64,000 nucleotides of DNA from Liquidambar formosana (taxonomy: Eukaryota > Streptophyta > Magnoliopsida > Saxifragales > Altingiaceae): NCBI GenBank assembly GCA_039720395.1, contig CM077833.1, positions 3,494,797 to 3,558,796 of the forward strand, given 5' to 3'. Under the pieces are notes generated by a model, which saw only the letters and a list, made by a program, of their open reading frames with translations, was not told where the DNA came from and ran no database searches. A program made the translations under genes and the position numbers. Positions 46,733 through 58,149 of this stretch are shown here, piece after piece; positions within the stretch are counted from its first letter, which is position 1; each line of letters begins with the position of its first letter.

Positions 46733-47999
46733 TCAGAGTCTCTTGGTTTGCTTTCTTCTCCTTTCTTTCAAGTCTTCGCTTCTTTCGTAAGTCATGAGCA
46801 TGTGCTGCTTCCACTGCTTCCAGAATGTCTTCCCTGCAAAATCCGAGTCTGGTGTCCTTGACGAGGTCATAAATCCTCTCCCTGCTATGGTTTCTCTTTC
46901 ACCCAAGCTAGTCTTCAACCATGTCTTGTATTCAGGGCTCATGACATAAGGCCCATCAGTGTTTTCAACTCGAGTCAGTTTCAGTTGGTCAAGTCCATCT
47001 AGTCTTGGCCCACTTAACCATTGTGGGGCCCACAGGTTCGACAGAATGATCAAATACCACAGAAGTAGGTATGGTTTGCATGGCACCCATTTGACGAAGG
47101 ATTCTTGAAGTCCAATAGAATGAAGTTGACCTCAACCCTATGAGTTTGACCATAGCACACCCAGAAGTTCGAAGAAGAATTTGTTCTTTGCATCCCCATA
47201 TAAAGACAAACCACTTAATGTTTCGCCATGAGAGTGTGTGAAAGTAGCCCAACCATTCCCTCAAAGAAAATTGACCAGGGAGTTCAACTCGACGGCAACA
47301 ATAATGTTGGGGTTTGTATGGGTTAATGGTGGCAGGAGATAAGAAGTTAAGCCTTTCAAGAAGCCACATCTGCAGTAGAATGGGGCTCCCTCCTAATGGG
47401 GCTTGTGGATTATCATGAACTTTGTCTAAACTATTGAGGGTTTCAGCTAGCACTATGGGAATCAGGTTGTTGTGTTCAAGAAGAAAAGGGATCAGTTCAC
47501 AAATTTGAATAGGGACATAGAGAGTCCCCGTGGATATAAGGAAGCGACCAACCAAGCAGAAAACAAGAGCATGTTGAGTAGAAAGGTTGAAATTCAGGGT
47601 ACCTTTGCTATCATGAGCCAAAAAGGAAGTTGCTATTTCCATGAGGTTCACCATGTGATCCTTCACAAATATAGAGGCCTCTTGTTGAGAAATCCCAAGG
47701 AAGTTGGAGAAGGAAATCGAGTAACTTGAGCATGGAGTAGGGAGAATGAAGGGTCCTACAGGTGAAACTCCATACAAAGCACAGAATTCCTCCATTGTTG
47801 GGCATAGTTCTTCATAGTTGAAGCGGAATACATGAAGTTGGGGATCCCAAAAATATGTAGCTGCAGTAAGAAGAGTGGTTTCAAGCTTCACATGCATCAA
47901 AGAAAACAATGGATCCAAGCAGTAGCGCTTGAACGCCTTCCTTGCCTCCGCACTCATAACCTTCAGAAAATCACTCAAGAGCTTGTCTAGGGCTTCCAT
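46733..47999 (-). pseudogene. DUF7745-like gene of element A, one-base frameshift
   Basis: Minus strand, start codon at 47999 ('MEALDKLLSDFLKVMSAEAR'). Same family as the copies in B and C: 'YFWDPQLHVFRFNYEELCP', 'TMEEFCALYGVSPVGPF', 'AETLNSLD', 'GGSPILLQMWLLERLNF', 'LREWLGYFHTLSWRN' and 'SRILRQMGAMQTIPTS'. The first frame runs 47999-46989. One extra base at about 46990 (against B and C) moves the C-terminal part, with 'ENTDGPYVMSPEYK' and the basic tail, to the frame ending at 46733. No signal peptide or membrane segment. Function unknown. It is opposite to pol and downstream of its own palindrome and TATA box. Confidence 0.8.
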
Positions 48000-48142
48000 A
48001 ACTTTCTCTCAATGAATGTTAGTCGGGTTTGAGACCCCTTGGATGTGCTTTTATAGGAAAAAATTCGGAAATCCGTGTTTTGGAAGGTGGAATCCCGTCA
48101 AAATAGGAAGTTTCCTAAAATCAGGCGAAACACCGCTTCGGG

Positions 48143-48222
48143 CTCGGGTGACCACCCAGGCCTGGGCGGCTAGCCGCCTGGGCCCAGGCGGCTAGCCGCC
48201 CAGCCCCAGGTGGTCACCCGAG
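48143..48222 (-). promoter_or_regulatory. GC-rich palindrome and TATA box of the DUF7745-like gene, element A
   Basis: Arms CTCGGGTGACCACC and GGTGGTCACCCGAG, almost identical inside to the LTR copy. The minus-strand TATAAAA is at 48056-48050, 87 bp downstream, and the start codon is at 47999. Confidence 0.83.
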
Positions 48223-48473
48223 GCCGCCGCTTTGTTTCGCCCATTTTTGCTTGTTATGCCTTCGTTTGGCCCTTTTGTGATGTTTTGACTCTTTTGTGCT
48301 TGATTTAAGCCCATTTTTCACACAATACAAGATCATATCATTGCAATAAAGTTCAACATAGATTCATCAAGTATCCATAATAAGGTTCAAGGTTGGGAAT
48401 TGAAATTCCTAATTAGTACATGACAAGATAGATAGAAAGATTCCAAACATTCCTAACAAGAGGCGAGTGAAAC
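48223..48473. other. Spacer between PMD 3' end and DUF7745-like promoter, element A
   Basis: PMD 3' UTR region on the minus strand; no further feature recognised. Confidence 0.5.
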
Positions 48474-51137
48474 TCAATGATTTCCCGTGGGCCTTCTCTT
48501 TCGACTTGGCCTAGCTCCATCATGTCCTGAACGAGGTGCTCTAGAAGGGGGCATATCCTGTGGTGGATGAGATGATGATGCCTGTTGCAAACAAAGATAA
48601 TGAGTTAGGAGGGTAATGGTGCCAATCCTAGTTGAAAGCTAATAAGATGATCACTCACTTGGGGATTCAAGCGTGCTTCTAGAACTGAGTTCTCTAAACT
48701 CATTCGCACAAGATCCCTCCTCAATCCTTCATTGAGTTCAATGCATTCCTGGGCATACTCCCGTGGAACCTAGGAAAGTATAAACATGGTTAATAATAAT
48801 GAAAGAATCCAATTTCAAGAAGATAAGAGTTTAGAACTCACATTCTCATAATATGAATCGATCTTGGGATATTCATCGAATGGTGGATGGGTAATGTCAA
48901 TCTTCACAAATTTTGTTCCACTGCACAAGTTCACATACCAATTTAGTTGTGGGAGGGGTGGAGGTTGATTTCCATCAAGGTCCTCATCCTCGTCGTTGTA
49001 AGTCATCCCAGTGGCAGATCCAACTGTGGAGCTGTGTCCCCTGGCCCGTCGGCCCTGAAATTCAAATGCTTGTCAAATGGAGTCTTTCTTATAATCTTAA
49101 AAAAGAGTTTAAGAGTGTGGGGAGCTCACCCCTTGAGGTGGGAGACCAGTGACCCTAGGATTCATCAGATATTGTCGACAGAAGGCAGTGTATTCTATGC
49201 GAGGGGAGGTGAATCCCTCAGCATCCCAACCCCTCAGAGCTTCTTCTAGTTCATCCCCCACTAGGTGGCTAGTGTGCCTCATGTTCTCTGGTGGCATGGA
49301 AGGTGTCACAGCTGCATTCATATTTCCATGGACTTGTCTCAGGACTCGTTCCCCAAGATACCAGCATCTACCTGTGGGGCCTTCAAAGAGGACCCTTTTG
49401 CTTGTCAACTCCAAACAAGAGGAGTACTTCTCGGGAAGCCTATGCTCCCACAGCCTCCATGGATCCCATTCCACCTGTTGAGTTTGAAATGAGAAATGAA
49501 AAAAGAAAGATAAAAAGATAAGGAGAAAGAAAGATTCTACCATATCAGCAGTCAAGCTGGCAAGATATGCCCTTGCATGGGCATAATTGTGTCGATTGGA
49601 GGCTCTTATAGCCAAGCAAGATGGAACATAATTCTGAAGGATGGGCCATGACATGGCATCACTAGCAAGAGTTGGACGACACATGTTCAGGTACTCGTAG
49701 TACCATATTTGGGGAAAACCAAAAAAATATATAGATGAAATCATGTGTGTGTTAAGTTTCGGGAAATAATAGAGAATTGAATGTTCTGTGTTACCTCCCA
49801 AACGAAAGGAAGTCCCCCAAAGTTCTTTGCAACTCCTCGGGACATGTCAGTCATGGAGCGATACATGTTTGCGAAAGCAGCTCCACCCCAATTGTATCTC
49901 CCAATTTTGTTCACATCTTCCATGCTAGCTAGCAACTCAAGTCGAGCCATGTCATTGGTGCCCGCAAAGAAGGTGCATGAAATCATGTAGAGCAAGAAAG
50001 CTCTCACAATGTATTTGGGATCCGTCCCCTCACTCTCTTCTTCAGTGGCAAAAGTGTTGTAGAGCCAAGTACGGCGCACACCTTTTGGGCTTAATTCCGC
50101 TTCAACCCCAAGTAGAGCTACTATGTAGTTTTGATCCATGTTGGCTTGTTCATAGTATTCCAAGCGCTTGCCTTTCAAGCTCAACCCAGTTATCATGGTG
50201 AAATCCTTAGGAGTCATGGTCATCTCCCCGAAGCTAAAATGGAAAGTGTTGGTGGTGTCCCACCATAGCTCTGTCAAGGCAAACAATGCTTGCCTATCCC
50301 ATTGCTCGTTCCATAGAGCATCTAGGAAGGGCCCAAAACCCGCCTTCTTTACTATCTTGCGAGCACGTGGTTGGGCATGTTCCATATGTCTCCACCATGA
50401 GATGAGCCCCTTTATTGATGTCCTTGTACGGAGACTTTGGAAGTCGGGCTATGTCAAAAGATTGTGTATTGAGTTAGCATTGAAAACATAGAGATATTGG
50501 GCATACATTGGTAATTGATTTCAAATGGTTTTCCAAAAGTTTTAAAATATGGGTTTTGATTCATGAAATGAATTAGAAATGAATGCCCATGACTTTGTGT
50601 ATTCAAATTCATTGATTTTGTAAGGATTGAACATGTTTTTGCCTTTCGGGCATTTTATCGAACACTTGGTGTGTAACTTGTTTTCAAGCATTGAAATGAA
50701 AGATTTTTGTGTACCAAATCCTTGCCAAGACCATTTGACTTTGTTCTACAATGCAAACCAATTGATTTTTCAAGAATTGAACATGTTTTTGTCTCTTTGG
50801 CATTTTATCAAACACTTGGTGGGCATTTTTTCTCAAGCATTGGGAAACAAGCTTTTTGCACATTCAATCCTTGCCAAATCAATGAACTTGGCTTAACAAT
50901 GATAAAAACAATCAAAAGAAGATCATGGGAATGCATTTTATCCAATAGAAATCAAGATTTCAAGATAAACATGTTAAGTTGGGAAGAACTAACCTCATGT
51001 TGGGAATGGAGGTATGAGAGATGCTTCTTAGGTTCAAGCAACACCTTGTCTTGGGATGCATCATAGATTGGTGCCTTGTATGTATTCTTGATCACATAAT
51101 ATGGATACTTGATGTTGGAATCATTGCTAGAAGCCAT
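48474..51137 (-). CDS. Plant mobile domain (PMD) gene of element A, seven exons
   Basis: Minus strand. Exons 51137-50994, 50448-49795, 49708-49541, 49474-49130, 49054-48842, 48769-48659, 48581-48474; about 580 residues, stop TGA at 48476-48474. Exon lengths are 144, 654, 168, 345, 213, 111 and 108; all but exon 2 equal those in C, while every intron differs in length. All introns are phase 0. PMD motifs: 'AGFGPFLDALWNEQWDRQ', 'LWWDTTNTFHFSFGEMTMT', 'ITGLSLKGKR' and the hallmark 'WGGAAFANMYRSM', then 'LPFVWE'. An acidic stretch in exon 5 and a basic tail ('PSRKRR') suggest a nuclear protein. No stop or frameshift is seen. The intron 2 acceptor reads AA instead of AG (49710-49709), so normal splicing is probably lost. 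Confidence 0.87.
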
Positions 51138-51433
51138 TGTTGGTGGTTGAGCTTGTATGTGAGAAAAATGGGTTTGATAAGGAAGATGATGAATTTGATC
51201 TTGCAACTTGATGATTGATGCTTGTTTTTGTTGTTGAATGACTTGTTCTTGATGCTATTTCATGCACACAACTTGAATTGCAAGTGAAACTTTGATTGAG
51301 AATGTGTTTGTGAGTGTTTGGAGAAGATGGAATGAGTTTCTAGAGAGCGAAACTCTCTATTTTCGAATTGGGTGTGTGTGTGCACAAATGGGGGGTCAAG
51401 GGTTTAAAAACCCAGAATTTTGAGGACCCTAGC
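51138..51433 (-). other. 5' UTR / proximal promoter of the PMD gene, element A
   Basis: Between the palindrome and the PMD start codon. A TTTTTAAAC TATA-like word lies at about 51412-51404 on the minus strand, as in C. Confidence 0.5.
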
Positions 51434-51511
51434 CTCGGGTAACCGCCCAGCATGGGGCGGCAAGCCGCCTGGGCTTGGGCGGCAAGCCACCAGTAGCCAG
51501 GTGGTCACCCC
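51434..51511 (-). promoter_or_regulatory. Degenerate GC-rich palindrome upstream of the PMD gene, element A
   Basis: CTCGGGTAACCGCC on one side and GGTGGTCACCC on the other, with two GGCGGCAAGCC words inside. It is about 300 bp upstream of the PMD start, as in C. More diverged than the other copies. Confidence 0.7.
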
Positions 51512-51949
51512 CCCTTGCTCGCTCCATTGCGCCCGTTTGGCCTTTGCTCGCCTATTCGCGCTCTTGAACCCTCTTTGAGATGGATTATCAAGCTTGTTTT
51601 GAGTTGAAAAATGAATAAATATCTTGACTTTGTTTGACATGAAATGATTTGAATGAGATTGCATTGGTGGCCCTTGTGTGGGCATGGCATGCTAGTAGGG
51701 TTGAACAACCCTCTCTATGCATATGGTTTTGATTGTTAGGGATGAATTCCCTCCTATGTCACTATGATTTGTTGTCATTTGGGATAAAGATACCTTCCCT
51801 ATATGCATGTGAATGATTGCTTTCATGAGATAATTGTGTCTCCTATATGAGTTGGTGTTTGAGTTGAGGCATGAATAGCCTCCATGTGAGATGACTTGGT
51901 GAACTTGTTGTGTGTTGGTAAGTAGAAGTTTACCTTTGTCTTGATGACT
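51512..51949. other. Spacer upstream of the repeat arrays, element A
   Basis: No gene; pieces of the following repeats begin to appear after about 51900. Confidence 0.45.
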
Positions 51950-52450
51950 TAGTGAGAGAAAGATGCAATCTTTCTCATGATTACATGCCTACCTTGATGA
52001 CTTGAAAGATGCAATCTTTCCCCATGACTTGTGTTTACCTTGATGGTTTGATTATGAGAAGGACGCGGTCTTTCTCATGCTATGTGTTTACCTTGATGAT
52101 TTGGGCGAGAGAAGGACGTGATCTTTCTCGTGTTATGTGAATTACCTTGACAATTGAGTGATAACCTTAATGGTTTGAGCAAGAGAAGGACATACTCTTT
52201 CTCTTGTTATGTGATTACCTTGATATTTGAATGATAACCTTGATGGTTTGAATATGAGAAGAATGTATCTTTCTCATGTTTTGAGATAGCCTTGATGGCT
52301 TCCTGTGGTATGTGTTTACCTTGATTGATTTGAGCAAGAGAAGGACGTGATCTTTCTCGTGTTATGTGATTTACCTTGATATTTGAATGATAACCTTGAT
52401 GGTTTGAATATGAGAAGGATGTATCTTTCTCATATTTTGGGATAGCCTTG
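51950..52450. repeat. Irregular tandem hairpin repeats, element A (first array)
   Basis: Words such as GAGAAAGATGCAATCTTTCTC, in which GAGAAAGA and TCTTTCTC pair, recur with TTACCTTGATGG and TTGAGCAAGAGAAGGACG, at irregular spacing of about 55-120 bp. Unrelated in sequence to the arrays of B, C and D but in the same place. Confidence 0.75.
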
Positions 52451-52462
52451 ATGGCATGGTGT

Positions 52463-52720
52463 TACCTCGTACTATTCGCCAGTTGTCACTGGCATAGTAT
52501 GGGAAGACCTTTCATTGAACGAAGTTCGATGTAAGCTATGGATACCTCATATTATTCACCAGTTGTCACTAGTGTAGTATGGGAAGACCTTTCATCGAAC
52601 GAAGTTCGATGTAAGCTATGGATACCTCGTACTATTCACCAGTTGTCACTGGTATAGTATGGGAAGACCTTTCATCGAACGAAGTTCGATGTAAGCTGTG
52701 GATACCTCATCTTGTCCCCC
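52463..52720. repeat. 80-bp tandem repeats, element A (second array)
   Basis: TACCTC starts at 52463, 52543, 52623 and 52703, an exact 80-bp period. Each full unit has a nested hairpin (outer arms TACTAT/ATAGTA, inner CCAGT/ACTGG) and a second hairpin, CATCGAAC/GTTCGATG around GAA. Confidence 0.9.
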
Positions 52721-52913
52721 AGTGAAACTGGTATACAGTATGAGAAGAGTTCTGTAGAACTTATGAAGAGTACCTTTGTGCTTGTGTATGATGAATTCGA
52801 AGAATTCGATGATATGGTCACCCTCCTTTCCCCAGTGGGTCTTGATGAAATCAATTCCCCGGGCAAAAATGGGTTGTTCTTTTGGTCATTGGCTTGCAAG
52901 TGAAACTTGCTCA

Positions 52914-52928
52914 CCAATGAGGGGCTTC
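52914..52928 (+). other. Polypurine-tract candidate of element A
   Basis: CCAATGAGGGGCTTC directly before the 3' LTR, identical in B and C. Confidence 0.6.
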
Positions 52929-55223
52929 TGTCACACCCCATTTTTGCCACCTTAGCTAGGGTTTGTCATTGCATGTGTCTTTTTGTTTCCTTTTTGAGTC
53001 TAGTCTTTTGCATTGAGTTTCTAGGGTCCTAAGGATGGTGTGTATGAATTTTGGTTCGATTTGGAGTTGATCTCGAGGGTTAATAAGAACTTTTGTGACT
53101 TGAGGGGCATAATTGTCTTTTTGATCACAAACTTTCCATTTAACCTTGAAATGATCTCCAAGTTGCCAATTGGAGTTCATATGGTTGTATTTGAGGTATT
53201 TGTGGGATCAATTCGATGAATTGAAGGTTCGGGATTAGAATGGCTCAGCAAGGCTCAGGTTGGCTAAAAGACCTACTTCGGGTTAGCTCGAATTGGTTCA
53301 TGATTTTCACTCTATGACTACTCATTTGACCTTGATTGATCTTAATTTCATCCCCAAATGTGTTTAGGGAGGTTGAATTTCGAATTGGAAAGCATTCGGT
53401 GCGACCCTATGTGCATACCTAAGATAAGCGATGGTGAGGCATAGCGGTTAACCACCTTTGTAGGGCCCAACCATGCAGCCATGGCTAGGGTTTCTTTCCC
53501 TCAAGTGACTCAAATTACATTCCCCTTCGAAACACGGTCGTTTTGGCTTTCGTTTCGTCAAAATCGGAGTTGATTTGAGCCCTGAAACACATTTGGAAGC
53601 CGAAAGGGTCAAATATAGGCATAAGATGACATGGCCTCGGGTGACCACCCAGGCCTGGGCGGCTAGCCGCCTGGGCCCAGGCTGCTAGCCGCCCAGCCCC
53701 AGGTGGTCACCCGAGCCACTTTCCTTTTTTGAGCCTTGACGCGGCTCCTTCCCTATTTCCTCGGATTTGCTCGCCTTTAGCCGCCATTTAACCCTAATTT
53801 CAGCCCTTTTTGACCTACTTGAGCCCCAAGGTAACCTCTAAGAGCCCTTGGATCAATCCCTAGGGTTTTAATCCCAACCATTGAGGGTTTCCCCTCAATC
53901 CCTATAAATACCCCCTTATACTTCAAGAATAGGGGAGGCACTTAGAAGAAAAATTCTGAAATAGGAGGCAAATTTTCTGAAGTGAGAGGGACATTGGAGG
54001 CTATGGCAGCCATCATTAGGGTAGTTTAACCTATATTTTGAGTGAGAGAGTGAGAGAGAGAGCTTGAAGGAAGGCTGGAGCATTGCTTGAAGGCTTGAAG
54101 GAGGTTGTTTCCAGCAGCACACAAGAGGAGGAGGACTCTCTACAGCAGCCACAAAAGGTATACCCCTCCCCCTTTCTCTCTTTCATTCAAACTAGGGTTT
54201 CTTGCATAGCTTTGCATTACTTCATGTTAAAAGCTTATTGCTTTATCATGTGTTGATGCTTCTAATGCTTAGAATACATGATTAGGATATTGTTTATGGC
54301 TGGTTTTGCATGATATAATGTCATTCTATGTGGTTTTATGAGTGTTTGTGTTTTTAGGGTTTTTTTTAGAGTCTTTTCTAGGGTTTTACATGGAATAGTC
54401 ATTATTTCATGTTCAAGTTTGTGTCTTTATCATGTCTTATTGCTTCTATTAGTTAGTATGCATGATTAGGATAATATTCATGGGCTGTTTAGTATGCTAG
54501 GATGCTGTTCCATGTGATTTAATGCATGTTTGCAATTTTAGGGTTTCTCATGTGCTGAAATTCGGTTTTTACTTAGAATAGCTATATTTCATGTGCAAGC
54601 TTGTGTTTCTATCATGTGTTGATGCTTCTATTGATTAATATGCATGATTAAAATGATGTCCACAATGAGTTTTGCATGATTTAGAGTTATTTTATGTGAT
54701 TTTGAGCACAATGGTGATTCTAGGGTTTCATTCATCCTTGTATTAGGAAAGTAGCATATAGCATGATAGCTTAGGGTTTTTCTTTGTGTTTTCTTCATAG
54801 TTGATATATATGTGCTGCATATTTGATAACTATGACATTCTTCTGCATTCATAGTAGTGGATTTTAGTGTTTTTTGCATGTCATTGCATGTAGGGTTGAA
54901 TTAGGGTTTTAGTTAGCTTATGATTCATGTTGTTGCATGACTTGTGGTCGATTTTAAACCTTATTTCAATTCTGTCTAGATCTGTTATTTGTCCTTGATA
55001 TGATATTTTGAGCATGTGTAAGCCCATGTTTGGGCATGATAATGGCTTGATTTGGAATCTAGCTTGTTTGGTTGGTATTTTTGGTATGTTTTGCATGGAA
55101 ATTGCAGGTGCTTTGACAGGTACAACAGGTGCAACTACCCCACCAATGTGGGGTGGTTATTTTGGCTATTGTGAGATGAAATCTTACAAATAAGGAAATT
55201 ACCCTATGCAATAGGGTGGTTAC
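52929..55223 (+). repeat. 3' LTR of element A, cut by element B
   Basis: Matches the 5' LTR from its first base to the base equivalent to 37663. By eye I count about ten substitutions and one 182-bp loss. TATAAATA is at 53903-53910. After GTTAC (55219-55223) element B begins; the rest of the LTR should follow B outside the window. Confidence 0.92.
53636..53715. promoter_or_regulatory. GC-rich palindrome, 3' LTR of A
   Basis: Same 80-bp module as at 35894 in the 5' LTR, same 14-bp perfect arms. Confidence 0.88.
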
Positions 55224-58035
55224 TGTGAACCCCGGAAATTGGGCCCACAAGGGATTGAAAGAAAATGGGTTTGAAAAAGAAAAAGGAAAGGAGTCGCCAC
55301 CTTATTTTTTAAAGGAAACAAGGAAAACCCTAAAAATCAGGTTGTTTTAGGAAAACAATTTGAATGACTCCATAAAAAAAGGAAAGGCAAAAACCAATCT
55401 TTTGAAAACCAAAGAAATCGGGGATTCGGAGGCTAAGTTATGACATGGGAAGGTTCTAGGCAAAGCCTATAGGCACCCATGTCACCCTTTCGGTCTCTCA
55501 GTTCATTTGGGCTAAATTAAGATCTTTCCCATACAAAAATCAGCAAGTATATCATCACAAGAATTGTATGCATATCATATATTTCATTCATCCATCCATG
55601 CATAATAAGCACATAAAAACAGAAAATAAAGAAGAACAAAACAAAACAAAAAGAAGCCTAGGATGCTTAGATCCTAGAACGGACTTGAGCCTCACGAAGA
55701 GCGCCTACGTACCATGCAACGAAATACATGGATCAAAGTCCACGTAGTTCGATTAGAACTAAGGTTAAGACTTAATACAAACCTATGGTTAAAACCCTAG
55801 GTTTCCTTATTTGATCAAAAGAGTTGAATTTGATAGAGAGTTTGATTTTAGAAAGAACTCCACAAAATGGAAACTTTAATAAAAACCAGAATTTTATTTA
55901 TGAAGGAAACCTTTGATTAAACCATAGACTTGTATTAAAAATTAACCCTAAATAGGGAGAAGAGAAGGGATAAGGAAGAAAGGTGAATTGGGGCACCTTC
56001 ACACCCACTTACCTGAGCGCAATTGCTCCAAACATTAGCCATTTCAGACATAAGCAGCCCTATTTGCCATAGGACAAATACCACACCTATTTGCACCCTT
56101 ACAAGTGCTCAAAACCATGCGAAAACACTAACATGCAAATCTGGACAGAATAGTATTATGACCTAAAATCATCCACTAAGCATGCCAATAGCAAAAACAG
56201 CGAACAATAATAAGTCCTAACATATTCCTAGAACCATATCATGCATAAAAACCCTAAAACATACTAACATGCATGCAAAACTATCATGTTTACTCCATAT
56301 GAAAAACATATACAGCAAACACGAAGAAAAACCAAATAAAAAAGTCTACTTTATCATGCTATATGAAAACAAACACAAAACAATAACTCTAAAACCCTAA
56401 ACTCACAAATATGCTTAAAAACTCACAAGACATACTTTAATCATGCTAAAACCAAACTAAACAGAAATTATATCATGCATATTAACTAACTAAAGCAATA
56501 TAACATGATGAAAATCCTAACTCTAACATGCAATGACACTAATCCTAGCACAAGGACAAACAGGAGCACAAGAATCATAACTATGCATTAAAAACCTAAA
56601 GGACAGCCCTAAAGCATGCTAAACAGTAGATAAAAAATAGATATTCCATGTATATTAACTAGCTAGAGTGTTAATACATGATAGAAAAGTTACCTTTAAC
56701 ATGCAATAAGCCTAACCCATGTGAAAACCTAGTTTAAGCTTGAATAGAGAAGGAGAATACCTTATTCTCTCTCAAACACTCAAGTATTAATGCATAAAGT
56801 GGCTCCCCTTGTGTTTGTAATTGTTCGTGGCTCCTCAGGTCCTTAGAGTGAATCAAACCAACACGAATCCTCCTCTTTGTCAAAGTGGTATCACAGCAAA
56901 GAGATCAAAACTCACTCAACTTTGAAAAGTAATAGAAAACAAAAAGAGAACAAGAGAAAAGAAAAGTGATTTTCGTCACTTTGCAGCAGCAGCAACTTCA
57001 ATCGCGTTTTTGGGTATGAAAACGTTGGATTTGGACAAAGCTTGTGAAATACAAAGTTGTATAGAATTGAATTATCTTTCTAACAAGACCAATTTCATCA
57101 AATTCTGACTTCGGATGAAAAAGTTATGATTAAAATACGACTGCTGGTTTTCAGAAAATCTGCTGCTGAATTATGACGAATTTCACTCCCTCCAAACCCT
57201 CTTCTCCTCTCCCTTGTTTAAAGACATTAAGAGAGTATTTATAGCTGATCTGGAGTTTCCCTTTCCTTCCTGGACTCGGTTTCCTTGGAGAATAATCAAA
57301 AGGTATTTTATAATGATAAAAGACTTCTAATCTGAATAGGAAAAGGAAATTGTCTTTTATAAAAATTGGGAGACTGACCGCTAACACGCATGCACATGTA
57401 TCGTATGTGCGTACACACACTCATCACATACGTACACGTGTTAGTGTCATGATAAAAATGGCTAATTTAATAAAATAATTTTCTTTTCATTTTAACCAAA
57501 AATCTCATGCTGTGATTCGCACTAATTCTTCAAGGATAATCCGTAAATAACCACACTAAACTCATCATCAGACCATATGAAAATTGAACTTCATGAAACA
57601 CTTTTGAGGGTAAAATGATGACTAATGAAAGTCAATTTGAAAAGATTTGGTTGGTAATTGTGAGTCAATTAGAGCTAACCCAAGGAAGGGTCAATTAACC
57701 AACTTGAACTACATCGAGCCATTTTAATCCCGAGCCATTGACTTACCAAATTGACACTAAAAATACCTCTTATGCATCCATATGAACTCCAATTGACAAT
57801 TTGGAGATCATTCCAAGGTCAAATGAAAAGTTTGGGACTTAAAAGACGATTATGTCCCCTCAAGTCACAAAAGCTCTTATTATCCCTCAAGATCAACTCC
57901 AATTTGAACCAAAATTCATATCCATTGTCCTTGTGACTCTAGAAAACTAATGCAAGTGACTAGACTCAAAAACAAAACAAAAACATGCATGAAATGATGA
58001 GCCCTAGTAAGGTGGTGCAAAAATGGGGTGTGACA
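55224..58035 (-). repeat. 3' LTR of element B
   Basis: Starts TGTGAACCCCGG and ends GGGGTGTGACA, 2812 bp. Very similar to solo LTR E read in the opposite direction. The minus-strand TATA box is at 57243-57236. About 140-200 bp upstream of it is an ACGCATGCACATGT/ATGTGCGTAC/ACGTACACGTGT run (57383-57443). It has no GC-rich palindrome. Confidence 0.92.
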
Positions 58036-58050
58036 GAAGCCCCTCATTGG
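58036..58050 (-). other. Polypurine-tract candidate of element B
   Basis: Minus-strand CCAATGAGGGGCTTC abutting the LTR, as in A and C. Confidence 0.6.
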
Positions 58051-58149
58051 CGAACAAGTTACACTTGTGAACCAATGATAAAGAACAACCCATTTTTGGC
58101 CAAAAAGCCCGGAGAAATCACACACTGATACCAATAATGATGGGAGGTT

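Larger units (their letters stand above)
35187..55223 (+). mobile_element. Element A: near-complete Tat/Ogre-type element, plus strand
   Basis: 5' LTR (35187-38506), tRNA-Arg primer site, gag, protease, candidate intron, RT-RNaseH-integrase, DUF7745-like and PMD genes on the minus strand, hairpin arrays, polypurine site and 3' LTR. The 3' LTR is interrupted by element B after 55223. With the missing LTR part (about 840 bp beyond the B insertion point), the element would be about 21 kb. It is inserted in RT of C; CCTCT (35182-35186) should be its target duplication. It is the most complete copy in the window. Confidence 0.93.
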
